This document shows positions 8,280-16,705 of a DNA stretch of 64,000 nucleotides, one piece after another. A model generated the notes under the pieces. That model was not told the DNA's origin. It saw only the letters and a list, made by a program, of their open reading frames with translations, and ran no database searches. The stretch spans positions 163,273-227,272 of the forward strand of contig NZ_BMSE01000016.1 in the NCBI RefSeq assembly GCF_014648995.1, written 5' to 3'. Source of the stretch: Streptomyces massasporeus. Lineage in GTDB: Bacteria > Actinomycetota > Actinomycetes > Streptomycetales > Streptomycetaceae. A program made the position numbers and the translations under genes. Positions within the stretch are counted from its first letter, which is position 1. Each line of letters starts with the position of its first letter.

Positions 8280-9211
8280 TGACCACAGTGCCCTCGCACG
8301 AGCCGTTCGTGCACCCGGCGCTCTTCTACGAGGGGACCGACCAGTACGTCGCGGGAACGGTTCCCTTCCTGCGGGAAGGGCTGGACGCCGGTGAGCCCGC
8401 GGCCGTCGCAGCTCCGCCGGATCGTTTGAAGCTGATCCGCGAGGGGCTCGGTGAGCGAGCGGCACAGGTCCGTTTCATCGACATGACCGAGGCCGGCCGC
8501 AACCCGGGCCGCATCATCGCCAACGTGCTGCGCAAGTTCGCCGACGCCCAATCCGGCGCCCGCCGGGTCCGTATCATCGGCGAGCCGATCTGGCAGGGCC
8601 GTTCCGCCGACGAATACCCGGCGTGCGTCCAGCACGAAGCGCTGATCAACGCCGCTTTCACCGGGCGCGCGGTGACCATCCTCTGTCCCTACGACGCTGG
8701 GCAACTAAGGCAGCAGGCGCTCCGTGACGCCCTGGCGACCCACCCGGTCGTCATCGACGCCGACGGTGAGAGGCAGTCCACCGCCTACGGCCCCGAAGAG
8801 ATCATTGCTCGCTACAACGAGCCCCTGCTCGCTCCACTCGATGCTGCGGCCTGTACTTTCGCCGCACCGACACTGCCCGAGACTCGCGACTTCGCTGTGT
8901 CCCGGGCGCGGGCCCTGGGCGTGTCCGGCGTGAGCCTGGGCGACCTGGAACTCGCGGTGGCGGAGCTGACCACCAACAGCGTCGTCCACGGCGCCGGCTC
9001 GGGGACGCTGCGGATCTGGGCCGAGAGCGACCGCATCGTCTGCGAGGTCCACGACGGCGGACAGCTGACCGATCCGCTGGCCGGCCGCCGCCCGCCGAAT
9101 CCCACGCAGCCCGGCGGCCGCGGACTCCTGCTGGTCCACCAACTCGCCGACCTCGTCCGTGTCCACACCGGCCCCGACGGCACCACCATTCGCTGCTACC
9201 TCCCCAGCTGA
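8279..9211 (+). CDS. MEDS-HATPase fusion anti-sigma regulator
   Basis: A 310-residue, two-domain protein. The N-terminal half (about 1-180) is a MEDS (methanogen/DcmR sensory) domain with FYEGTDQYVAGTVPFLREGL and GRSADEYPACVQHEALIN. The C-terminal half (about 185-310) is an RsbW-like HATPase with LELAVAELTTNSVVHG (N-box), VHDGGQLTDP (G1) and GGRGLLLVHQLADLV (G2). MEDS domains are thought to sense small hydrophobic molecules, so this is probably a ligand-responsive anti-sigma kinase. It overlaps the upstream STAS gene by one base and lies 125 bases before the sigma gene, a natural sensor-kinase-sigma order. Confidence 0.9.
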   Translation: MTTVPSHEPFVHPALFYEGTDQYVAGTVPFLREGLDAGEPAAVAAPPDRLKLIREGLGERAAQVRFIDMTEAGRNPGRIIANVLRKFADAQSGARRVRIIGEPIWQGRSADEYPACVQHEALINAAFTGRAVTILCPYDAGQLRQQALRDALATHPVVIDADGERQSTAYGPEEIIARYNEPLLAPLDAAACTFAAPTLPETRDFAVSRARALGVSGVSLGDLELAVAELTTNSVVHGAGSGTLRIWAESDRIVCEVHDGGQLTDPLAGRRPPNPTQPGGRGLLLVHQLADLVRVHTGPDGTTIRCYLPS

Positions 9212-9336
9212 CACGACCAGGTAGCGAGCCTGCTCAACACAGCACAGGTATAGGTGCGGGAAGACGGGGTAGACGCTGCGCCGTCGGCCGTTTTGCAGGC
9301 GATAGCGGTCGGCTCGAACTTTGGGAGGGGCACAGC

Positions 9337-10185
9337 ATGGCGCTCATGAGCATTCCGGCGGCACTGGACGCACGAACGAGCGAGCTGCCGGAGGTCGCCG
9401 ACCCCTCCCGGGTTGCGCCAAAAGACGCTCGCCAGCTCTCCAAGCTGTTCTTCGAACAGCTGACGGTCCTGGAAGAGGGCACGCCCGAGTACAGCTACGC
9501 CCGCAGCACACTGATCGAGATGAACATGTCCCTGGTCCGGTACGCGGCCGGCCGTTTCCGTAGCCGCGGCGCGGAAGAAATGGAGGACATCGTCCAGGTC
9601 GGCATGATCGGTCTGATCAAGGCCATCGACCGGTTCGAGCTGACGCGCGAAGTGGAGTTCACCTCCTTCGCGATCCCCTACATCGTGGGCGAGATCAAGC
9701 GGTTCTTCCGCGACACCACCTGGGCCGTGCACGTGCCGCGCCGGCTGCAGGAAGCCCGCGTCCAGCTCGCCCGCGCCACCGAGGAATTGCGCAGCCGGCT
9801 CGGCCGCACCCCCACGGTCAAGGAACTGTCGGAGCTGATGAGCCTGCCCGAGGACGAGGTACGGGAAGCCCGACTTGCCGCCAACGGCTACAACTCCTCC
9901 TCCCTGGACGCCGCGATCGGCGGCAGCGAAGACGGCGAGAGCGCTCTGCAGGACTTCATCGGCGCCGAAGACCAGTCGCTGGAACTGGTGGAGGACTTCC
10001 ACACCCTCGCCCCGCTCCTCGCCGAACTCGACGAGCGAGACCGGCAGATCATCCACATGCGGTTCGTGGAGGAACTCACCCAGGCCCAGATCGGCGAACA
10101 CCTGGGCGTGTCCCAGATGCACGTCTCCCGACTCCTGGCACGGACCCTGGGCCGCCTGCGCGAAGGCATGCTCACTCAACGCTGA
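9337..10185 (+). CDS. SigB/SigF-family RNA polymerase sigma factor
   Basis: A 282-residue group 3 sigma factor. Region 2 carries MSLVRYAAGRF, EEMEDIVQVGMIGLIKAIDRF and FTSFAIPYIVGEIKRFFRD. Region 3 follows (VHVPRRLQEARVQLARATEE). Region 4 is a helix-turn-helix (LTQAQIGEHLGVSQMHVSRL). These match the SigB/F/G family of Streptomyces, which controls osmotic and oxidative stress and development. ATG at 9337 is preceded by GGGAGGGG. The anti-sigma kinases just upstream (7290 and 8279) are the likely controllers. It has no obvious anti-sigma gene downstream. Confidence 0.93.
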   Translation: MALMSIPAALDARTSELPEVADPSRVAPKDARQLSKLFFEQLTVLEEGTPEYSYARSTLIEMNMSLVRYAAGRFRSRGAEEMEDIVQVGMIGLIKAIDRFELTREVEFTSFAIPYIVGEIKRFFRDTTWAVHVPRRLQEARVQLARATEELRSRLGRTPTVKELSELMSLPEDEVREARLAANGYNSSSLDAAIGGSEDGESALQDFIGAEDQSLELVEDFHTLAPLLAELDERDRQIIHMRFVEELTQAQIGEHLGVSQMHVSRLLARTLGRLREGMLTQR

Positions 10186-10736
10186 GACCACCGGCGAAAG
10201 CGACGCCAGGTCCGCAAAGTCCGCCGATGGACGTCGGCCAGAACCGGGCGACTGCGCTGCCGTCGAGGTGGGCGGTTGCCGAAGTCGGCCGATAAAGACG
10301 CCGGACGAAATGTGGATGACCACGCGCACGGAGACAGGGCCTCTCGGTAGCTCGGGCAGGCAAATCCGACCGAGCAGTGGGGGAGGCCCTGGTGTCCTTG
10401 TTGCACGTGTCCGAGCCGGTCCAGTTCAACTCGGCTGATACGGCCACCACTCCCGATGCCCGGTCCCAGCAGGACCGGACCGGGCATCGGGAGTCATAGG
10501 GGGCTGCCTGGGTCACGCCTCGGCCAGATCCAGGACTCCGAGCGCGATCTGCGTAACACGCCCCGGCACGTACTGCACGCCGCCTCGTCTGGTGAAGGTG
10601 CCAGCCTCAGCAGGCCGGCCTTGAACCACTGACACGCGCTGTGATCGGGAGCGGCCAGCTCAGAGCCGGTAATCCGCGGTGAGAGGGCCGGGTCCAATCT
10701 TTGAGGGAACACGTGCCGTCGTGGCGGGTTGACGCG
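10186..10736. other. Intergenic spacer between sigma and STAS genes
   Basis: No secure gene is visible. A 35-codon GTG frame at 10392-10499 has a good ribosome binding site (GGGGAGG), but its 3' half lies inside a long hairpin, so it is probably fortuitous. The stretch may hold a short decayed gene. Confidence 0.45.
10449..10494. terminator. 18-bp perfect hairpin, probable transcription terminator
   Basis: Arms 10449-10466 and 10477-10494 are perfectly complementary (18 bp, G+C-rich), with a 10-base loop. It lies between the sigma gene ending at 10185 and the STAS gene ending at 10737, which converge, so it may act from both sides. No U-run follows, as is usual for Streptomyces terminators. 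Confidence 0.75.
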
Positions 10737-11228
10737 TCAGCTCAGTTTGGCAGGACGGTGGTGCGTGCTGTCGCAGGCCATGCGCTCCACCTCGGTCGGC
10801 TCACGGGTTTCGGCGTCGGTGGAGACCCGGGTCATTGAGCCGTGCTCGCCTGTACTGGTGGATGGGCTGTCGGTCATGGTGGTGAGTGCTTCGGCGGCGG
10901 TGGCGTGGACCGGCAGGACTGCGTCGACGCCGGTGAGGGTGAGCATGCGCATCAGGCGGTCGGGGACGTGGGCGAGTCTGAGTGCACCGCCCGCCGCCTG
11001 GGTGGCGTGCCAGAGGCCGATGAGTGCGCTCAGACCGGCGGAGTCGCAAAAGCCGACCCGTGACAGGTTCAGGATCAGGTGCGGACACCCTTGCTGGATG
11101 ATCTCCGAGGCTTCGCGGCGCAGGGTGTCCGCGGTGCGCGTGTCCACGTCCCCGGAGATTGTGGCGATCGCGAGGCCGGGACGGGGGTGCCGGACGGTCA
11201 GCTGGAGCGTGTCGGTCACGTCGGTCAT
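10737..11228 (-). CDS. STAS-domain anti-sigma factor antagonist
   Basis: A 163-residue protein whose first about 110 residues are a STAS domain: LAIATISGDVDTRTADTLRR, then LILNLSRVGFCDSAGLSAL. The C-D-S-A-G loop keeps the phosphorylatable serine, unlike the STAS protein at 7.9 kb. A hydrophilic, probably disordered tail of about 50 residues follows. Its ATG overlaps the stop of the GAF-phosphatase gene by one base (TGATG), so phosphatase and substrate are likely co-translated. The pair forms a textbook phosphatase/anti-anti-sigma module. Confidence 0.88.
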   Translation of the reverse strand: MTDVTDTLQLTVRHPRPGLAIATISGDVDTRTADTLRREASEIIQQGCPHLILNLSRVGFCDSAGLSALIGLWHATQAAGGALRLAHVPDRLMRMLTLTGVDAVLPVHATAAEALTTMTDSPSTSTGEHGSMTRVSTDAETREPTEVERMACDSTHHRPAKLS

Positions 11229-12709
11229 CACTCCTGGCCGAAGTGTTCGGGCGCGGCGGCGGTGTGGGCGGTGGCAGCGACACCGCCGTCGGGTGTGGTG
11301 TGAGGGTGGGGGACGGACAGGGCCAGCAGGGCCACGTCGTCGCCGGCTCCGTCGGGCAGCGAGGCCAGCAGGGTGATGCTGTCCTCGACCAGGGAGGTGG
11401 CGGTGACGGGCGCGGTGCGCTGGTGGAGGAAGCCGGTCAGGCCGTCCTCGCCGAGCATGGCGCCCTCGGTGGTGCGGGCCTCGGTCAGCCCGTCGGTGTA
11501 GAGGAACAGGCTTTCCCCGGTCCTCAGGGAGAACGTGGTCTGGGCGAAAGGCGCCTGCGGGAAGGCGCCGACGAGCATGCCGCCCTTGGGGTGTACGGCC
11601 CGCACCCAGACGGCGCCGCTGTCGTCGGGACGGACATGGTAGGCCGGCGGGTGGCCACCGGTGGTGACGGTGACGGTGAAGCCGCCGTCCTCCCTGGGCT
11701 CGAGGAGGCCGAAGAGGACGGTGCAGAAGCGGCGGCCGGCGGTGACGTCGGTGAGCAGCATGGTGTTGAGCGAGCTCAGCACGGTGACGGGGTTGGTGTT
11801 GATCTGGGCCGCGGCGCGCAGGGTGTGGCGGGCCAGGGCGGTGACGGTCGCCGCCTCGGGTCCTTTGCCGCACACGTCACCGAGGAAGAACGCCCACCGG
11901 CCGCCGTCGAGGGGGAAGACGTCGTAGAAGTCGCCGCCCACGTCGTGCATGGAGGCGGTGCGGTAGTGGCAGGCCAGTTCCAGGCCCGGCACCACGGGAA
12001 GGGCCGGGGGCAGCAGGGTGCGCTGCAGGGTGGAGGCGAACGCGGCGATGGCGGCCTTGTCCCGCTCCGCGTTCTCCCGCGCCTCCCGTTCCGCCTCGGC
12101 CCGCGCCCGTTCCGCCTCGGCGTGCCGCCTCTCCGCTTCCCGGCGGGCCTGCTCGTCGCGCAGCGCGCGCAGCGCCGACAGCCGCAACTCCATCTCGTCC
12201 AGCACGATTGCGGCGAGATCGGCCAGGGTGGCAGTGTCCTCCTCGGTGATCGAGCGCGGCCGGGTGTCGAGGACATTGACCGTGCCCAGCCGGTGCCCGT
12301 CGGGGGTGATGATCGGAGCGGCGGCGTAGAAGCGCACGCCCATCTCCCCGGCGACCAGCGGATTGTCCACCGCGATGGGGTCTTTGAGGGTGTCGGGGAT
12401 GACCATCGTGTCATCGCGCAGGATCGCCGAGCCGCACAGGCCCGGATCACGGCCGATCTCCGCGACACCCTCCAGGCCGTGGGCGGCCTTGAACCAGATG
12501 CGGTCGGTGTCCACGATCGTGACCGTTGCCACCGGCACGTCGAAGAGGCGGGCGGCCATCGCCGCCACCCGGTCGAACGCCCCGTCGGGCGGAGTGTCGA
12601 GGATGTCGTAGCGGCGCACCGCCGCGATCCGGGCCGCCTCCGCATCCGGGTCAGGGACCAGCTCGGGGCGGCGCCCGGGAGCCGGGTCGGTGGCCGATGC
12701 CTGCTGCAT
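11228..12709 (-). CDS. GAF-PP2C (SpoIIE) serine phosphatase
   Basis: A 493-residue protein from ATG 12709, which has GAGAGGAAAG upstream. The longer open frame to 13186 lacks codon bias. Residues about 25-185 are a GAF domain (ILDTPPDGAFDRVAAMAARL, then GLCGSAI). A charged coiled coil follows (about 190-235, repeats of AEAERARAEAER). The C-terminal PP2C domain (about 245-475) has GGDFYDVFPLDGGRWAFFLG, DVCGKG, GHPPAYHV and DDVALLAL with the metal-binding acidic residues in place. It is soluble. It should dephosphorylate the STAS protein encoded immediately downstream. Confidence 0.9.
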   Translation of the reverse strand: MQQASATDPAPGRRPELVPDPDAEAARIAAVRRYDILDTPPDGAFDRVAAMAARLFDVPVATVTIVDTDRIWFKAAHGLEGVAEIGRDPGLCGSAILRDDTMVIPDTLKDPIAVDNPLVAGEMGVRFYAAAPIITPDGHRLGTVNVLDTRPRSITEEDTATLADLAAIVLDEMELRLSALRALRDEQARREAERRHAEAERARAEAEREARENAERDKAAIAAFASTLQRTLLPPALPVVPGLELACHYRTASMHDVGGDFYDVFPLDGGRWAFFLGDVCGKGPEAATVTALARHTLRAAAQINTNPVTVLSSLNTMLLTDVTAGRRFCTVLFGLLEPREDGGFTVTVTTGGHPPAYHVRPDDSGAVWVRAVHPKGGMLVGAFPQAPFAQTTFSLRTGESLFLYTDGLTEARTTEGAMLGEDGLTGFLHQRTAPVTATSLVEDSITLLASLPDGAGDDVALLALSVPHPHTTPDGGVAATAHTAAAPEHFGQE

Positions 12710-12850
12710 TGTCGGCTTTCCTCTCCGTCGATGGGCTGCCGCCGTGAACGACACGAACCGACGCAGCCTAAGTCGACCACACGTCCGAACGCCAATGCCG
12801 TCGTCAGCCGGGCCCACCGGCCCCGCGGACTGTTGGGCATGACGCTCGTT

Positions 12851-13005
12851 TGACGCTCTGGGCGTCCACACACGGGACAGCGAGTCGACGAAGGTGTTCT
12901 GACCTGGTCTTTTGTGCGACTCGCGCAGGCCGACATCATTCCGATGACGTCGCATGTGGAGTGCGTGGCTATGCTTGAGCCCGCGCAAAGGGCATCTGAC
13001 CTGCT
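12851..13005. repeat. Diverged intergenic repeat, copy B
   Basis: It starts with TGACGCTCGTTTGACGCT, identical to copy A. After a variable stretch it has TTCCGATGACG, a TGTGGAGTGCGTGGC-like segment and GGGCATCTGACCTGC, the same order as in copy A (559-735). A third core (TGACGCTCGTTCGACGCT, one mismatch) follows at about 13123-13140. The flanking role is unknown. Confidence 0.5.
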
Positions 13006-13159
13006 GATTTATCGATACCCCAGGTTGCGGGCGAGTCGTGCCGACATGTTTCCGTAGCAGAGGGGTCGTGGGTCGAGAACGCTCTGACTCAACGCCGTAA
13101 GGGATGGGTTCGGGAAATGGCTTGACGCTCGTTCGACGCTGTTCCTGACGAAGCGTGAG

Positions 13160-13320
13160 GTGGTCGTCACCTACACCTACGACCACTCCGCCGAGCCCCG
13201 CGGTCCGGCCACCGCGATGACCGACTCCTCGCCGGCACGTTCAAGGCGTCGTACGACGTCGACGGCGACCTCGTGAAGGAGACTCTGCCCGGCGGCCACA
13301 CGATGACCCAGACCGCTGGC
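13160..13320 (+). pseudogene. Rhs/YD-repeat scrap, plus strand
   Basis: Plus-strand translation gives VTYTYDHSAEPRGPATAMTD and, one frame away, FKASYDVDGDLVKETLPGG. Both are typical of YD-repeat segments from Rhs/wall-associated proteins. It is frameshifted internally, has no start or end, and points opposite to the larger Rhs remnant at 14.75-15.46 kb. Confidence 0.65.
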
Positions 13321-13439
13321 AAGCCCGGTCTTGGTGTCCGTCATCTGGGCGCTCAGGGCTTCAGGAGTAGGTTCGCGTGCGCGTGCCGCACAGGATCCGG
13401 ACGGCGTCGCGCCGCCGGTTCCTCGGGCTTCGTCCTGGT

Positions 13440-14201
13440 TCACCAGTTCCCGTAGTCCTCCACATAGGTGGCGATCAGCTCGAGCAGGGCGTCGGCCCGG
13501 TGCCGGTCCTCGCGTTGCTCGCGCAGGGCCTTGTCGGCGGCCTGGAGGCGGGCCAGGGCGGCCGGTTCACCGTCGACCAGGTCGTCGACCACCGGCACCG
13601 TGGTGACCAGGTCCAGGCATTCGGTGAGCAGGCGGCGGGTGTCCGGGACGGGCGGAGCAGGGTCGGGGGCGGCGAAGTTGGTGGTCAGGTAGCGCGCGGG
13701 GTCGGTGAGGCTCCAGCCGACGACGGTGCCGTGCTGGACGAGGAGCGCCACGTCGGGGGCGATGCCGATGCGGGCATCCAGTGGTTCGTCGAGGACGTCG
13801 AGGTCGCGCAGGCAGGTCAGCACGGCATCGCCGGGAGCGCGGCACAGCACCGTGCACATCTCGTGCCGGAAGTCCTTGACCTCGTCCGCGCGGAGCCCGC
13901 CCGGGCGTACTTCGGGCTGGACGGGAATGCGGGCCGAGTCCTCGGCTGAGGCGGACTCTTCCGGAATTCGGAATGCAGCCCCGACCAACTGTCGGTCGCT
14001 CGGGGCGAAGCGGAAAACGTCGGGGAGGTCCCACAGCAGGTCCTGGCTGCCGAACGTCGCCGCGAGGAACTTCTCCCGTTCCACCCGGTCCGCATAGGGG
14101 GAAACGATCAGAGAAGTACCGTGGAGACGGGGAACGAGGTCGAGCGGCTCGTCCGTCACCGACGCGGACCCGCCGCCGTCGAACTTCAGTTTCGTCGTCA
14201 T
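13440..14201 (-). CDS. Hypothetical protein, possible immunity or partner of Rhs-associated ORFs
   Basis: A 253-residue soluble protein that I do not recognise. It opens with a short Gly/Ser segment, has a middle region with DLVPRLHGTSLIVSPYADRV, and ends in a helical, charged C-terminus (LQAADKALREQREDRHRADALLELI). No signal peptide or membrane segment is present. I start it at ATG 14201, which overlaps the stop of a 29-codon upstream ORF (TAATG). The longer open frame to 15158 is not supported by codon bias. It lies just downstream of a degraded Rhs gene on the same strand, where immunity genes usually sit, which is the only hint of function. Confidence 0.7.
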   Translation of the reverse strand: MTTKLKFDGGGSASVTDEPLDLVPRLHGTSLIVSPYADRVEREKFLAATFGSQDLLWDLPDVFRFAPSDRQLVGAAFRIPEESASAEDSARIPVQPEVRPGGLRADEVKDFRHEMCTVLCRAPGDAVLTCLRDLDVLDEPLDARIGIAPDVALLVQHGTVVGWSLTDPARYLTTNFAAPDPAPPVPDTRRLLTECLDLVTTVPVVDDLVDGEPAALARLQAADKALREQREDRHRADALLELIATYVEDYGNW

Positions 14202-14290
14202 TACTGCCTCATCTTGATCTGTACCGCGGGAGGCTGGAAGCGGCCGTCCTTGGCGGGAATCCTGCCGTTCAGGATGTCCTCGTGCGTCAC
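14201..14290 (-). CDS. 29-residue ORF overlapped at both ends
   Basis: A GTG at 14290 starts a 29-codon frame (begins VTHEDILNGRIPAKDGRF, ends in MRQ) with normal Streptomyces codon bias. Its start overlaps the stop of the preceding frame as GTGA, and its TAA overlaps the ATG of the 253-residue gene as TAATG. Such double coupling is hard to get by chance and suggests a translated small protein or a leader that couples the two genes. No family is recognised. Confidence 0.5.
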   Translation of the reverse strand: MTHEDILNGRIPAKDGRFQPPAVQIKMRQ

Positions 14291-14640
14291 CGGGCGCCGG
14301 GGTCCGTGGGTTTCCCGCCGAGCGCTGTGGCCCTGGACTCGCCCTTGACGCCCGAGGGACCCTGCGCCGTGATGGCCTGGCCTTCCGCTGCCGGGCGATG
14401 TTGTGGGTGCGCTGTTCGCGGCCGGTCTTCAGCCGTGCGGCACGCTCCGACACCTGGTCAGAGGTCTGCCGCCCGAGCCGGTCCAGCCGCTGGGTGAAGT
14501 GCCCTGCGAGCTGCCGGATCTCGGCCTGCTCGGCGCGGCCGACGTTCCTGCCGCGTCCGGGGCGCCGGGCCCTGAAGTAGGTCGGCGCGGGTGCCGACGG
14601 CCTGGCAGAGGATGCCTGCGTCCACTCGTCGTTTGGATCC
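14287..14640 (-). pseudogene. Frameshifted small gene upstream of the 29-codon ORF
   Basis: One frame encodes QAEIRQLAGHFTQRLDRLGR followed by ERAARLKTGREQRTHNIARQ with strong third-position GC. At about 14391 the GC-biased frame switches, continuing as EGQAITAQGPSGVKGESRAT and ending at TGA 14287-14289. Joined, this would be a basic helical protein of about 100 residues with a Gly-rich tail. Either a one-base indel has broken it or the assembly has an error. The family is unknown. Confidence 0.45.
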
Positions 14641-14746
14641 CGCCGGAAGGTTCCGGTGGCCGCTCTCCAGCTGCGCGCGAACCAGGTAGTGGCTCCGACG
14701 TTGGAAGACCGACTCTCACGCCGTGCGCCGTGGGGGTCGGGGTCTT

Positions 14747-15465
14747 TCAAACGGGATACGCCGTATGGATATGGCCGTCGCGGATGACGACTTCCACGTC
14801 TCTGGTCTCCCGCCCGCTGCCGTTGATGCCCACGGGCTCGCCGTGTTCGAAGCGGTGCAGATGGCTGTCCTGCCCGGCCCTGGCACGTGGGTTGGGGGTA
14901 GCAGGGGTGCCGTCGACGCCCTCCCGGAGCCGTCGGCCCAGGACGAAGTCGTCGCCCTCCCAGAAGAAGCCCTACCGCCCAGTGGCGCGGTGACTGAGTC
15001 GGGCAGTCCCAGTGGCCCCGGGTGGACGCGGTGGGTCGCTCCCAGGGAGTTGGTGACGCCGAGCAGGCCACCGGAGGGTTCATAGGTGTAGGTGGTGACG
15101 GCACCGTCGGCGTCGACGGTCGCTGTCGGGTGGCCGTGCTCGTCGTACGCGTAGCCACGCCTGCCGCCGTTCGGCAGAGTGATCGACAGGGGACGGTCGG
15201 AGGAGTCGTACGCGCAGGTGGTGGCCGTGCCGTCGGGGCGGATCACGGAGATGAGGTTGCCGCGCTCGTCGTAGCCGAAACGGGACGTATGGCCCAGCGG
15301 ATTCGTGCGCGAGAGCAGCCGGTTGTACGCATCCCACTCGGCGTGGGTGGTATTGCCGAGCGGGTCGGTCTGGGCGACGACCTGTCGGCGCTCGTTGTAC
15401 CGGTAGGTCGTGGTGTGGCCCAGCGAGTCGGTGTAGACAAGGCACGTACGCCTCAGCAAAGTTGC
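14747..15465 (-). pseudogene. Rhs/YD-repeat protein remnant with C-terminal toxin-like tip
   Basis: From about 15465 down to 15000 one minus frame encodes successive YD repeats (GHTTTYRYNERRQVVAQTDP, GHTSRFGYDERGNLISVIRP, GAVTTYTYEPSGGLLGVTNS). The reading then shifts, and a second frame carries a C-terminus ending HGEPVGINGSGRETRDVEVV then IRDGHIHTAYPV and a stop at 14747. That ending recalls nuclease-type polymorphic toxin tips such as EndoU-like domains, but the match is weak. The 5' end is truncated by the divergent gene at 15494. It is decayed, with its N-terminus and probably most of the barrel lost. Confidence 0.75.
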
Positions 15466-15493
15466 TTGATCTCCTGCTCGTAGGCTCGGGGGC

Positions 15494-16678
15494 GTGAGCC
15501 CCAACGGAGAGACGCCCGGCGACAGCCCTTCCGATCGCCATCGCCGGGAGCGGCCCGGGCCGGAGTCGCAGCATCTGGCTGAGCTCGGACCGGAAGGAAC
15601 GTACGAAGCGGCGCAGCGGCTGTGCCGGACGGCGGCCGGCGACGGGCCCCGGGCAGCCTCCGTGGCGCGGACCGTCGGACGGATCGCCGAGACCCTCGCC
15701 GACACGCGTTCGCGGGACTGTGTGACGTTCGCTGTGGACCTCGTGAGTCGACTGCTGCCCGAAGGGGCCATGTCCCCCTGCGAGAGCGATCGACTGCTGC
15801 GTTCCGTGGCCGCGAAGCTGGTCAAGGCTCAGCATCTGCGCGACATCGAGCCTCTCTTCGGCGAGTTGCCGGACGGACTCCTGGGTCCGGCGGTCGAGCT
15901 GCGCGCCTGTCTCCTCGGAGAGCTGGCGCTGATCGGCTCGGGGACCGGTCGGCGCTCCCTGGACGCGTACGCCGAGAAGCTGCGTGAGCTGGGGCACCCG
16001 CTGGCCCGGCTGCCCAGGACGCGACTGGACGTGGAGCACCGGTTCACCGTTCGGGTCCGGGGACTGGGGTCGATCAAGACCACGAAGCAGCTCCGGTCGC
16101 GTTTCCCGGAGGCTCCCTCGACCGACGGCGGTGCGGTCGCCGGTCGCGGTGCCGGGGACGCTCGGGACGAGGGACGGGCGAACGCGGCTGCCCGGCCGTT
16201 CCGGGCCGGCGGATGGGCCCGTGAGCCCGAGGCGCGGTTCTTCACGCTGGCGAGCCCGCTCAGCCCCGACGACTTCGGCATCTCCTTCCTCAAGGAACTG
16301 CCCTTGGGCTGCCTAGAGGGCGAGGGCAGCCGCCGGGGAAGCGCGCTCGCCTGCGCGACGACACCCGACGACGTTCTCAACGAACTCTTCTCGGCTTCGT
16401 ACGTCGGCGGAGTGAACGGCCACGGGCAGGGCGCTGCGTACGCGCGGCTGTACGCCTGGGAGAGTCTCTACGCGCTCATGGGGTTGCCCGGCGGGGTGCC
16501 TCTCCTGGAAGCCGTGCGGCGCGCGGCGGATCACCGGTGGCTGCGGTTCATGGCGTTCACGGACTGGTTCCACCACGACACCTCGGACGTGGCCTTCGCC
16601 GTACTCGATCCGACCCGGACCCGGGTCGCCGTCCTGGCAGCGACGGATACCGACGTCGACCGCGACGTTCTCGGGTAA
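15494..16678 (+). CDS. Hypothetical protein, possibly DUF6183 family
   Basis: A 394-residue protein starting at GTG 15494. The first about 170 residues are helical and Ala/Leu-rich (VGRIAETLADTRSRDCVTFA, LEPLFGELPDGLL-like repeats), resembling an alpha-solenoid. The C-terminal part is globular and aromatic-rich: EARFFTLASPLSPDDFG, then NELFSASYVGGVNGHGQGAA, RLYAWESLYALMG and FTDWFHHDTSDVAFAVLDPT. That combination reminds me of DUF6183 proteins of Streptomyces, but I cannot confirm the family. It is cytosolic by composition. It starts where the Rhs remnant is cut off. No catalytic motif was seen. Confidence 0.75.
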   Translation: MSPNGETPGDSPSDRHRRERPGPESQHLAELGPEGTYEAAQRLCRTAAGDGPRAASVARTVGRIAETLADTRSRDCVTFAVDLVSRLLPEGAMSPCESDRLLRSVAAKLVKAQHLRDIEPLFGELPDGLLGPAVELRACLLGELALIGSGTGRRSLDAYAEKLRELGHPLARLPRTRLDVEHRFTVRVRGLGSIKTTKQLRSRFPEAPSTDGGAVAGRGAGDARDEGRANAAARPFRAGGWAREPEARFFTLASPLSPDDFGISFLKELPLGCLEGEGSRRGSALACATTPDDVLNELFSASYVGGVNGHGQGAAYARLYAWESLYALMGLPGGVPLLEAVRRAADHRWLRFMAFTDWFHHDTSDVAFAVLDPTRTRVAVLAATDTDVDRDVLG

Positions 16679-16705
16679 CGGAACCCCCTGCCGGTCCGGC
16701 CCGGC

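Larger units (their letters stand above)
12710..13439. other. Intergenic region with repeat copies and Rhs debris
   Basis: About 730 bases hold no intact gene. From 12851 to about 13005 lies repeat copy B, and near 13122-13140 the core repeat occurs a third time. From about 13160 to 13320 the plus strand encodes an Rhs scrap. Codon bias is lost elsewhere. Confidence 0.6.

Noticed and set aside
10392..10499. A 35-codon GTG ORF before the STAS gene
   Set aside because: Although it has a good ribosome binding site, half of it lies inside a perfect 18-bp hairpin that is better explained as a terminator.
13440..15158. A 572-codon minus frame joining the 253-residue gene to the Rhs region
   Set aside because: Codon bias changes frame several times within it. 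The start/stop overlap at 14201 marks the true beginning of the downstream gene.
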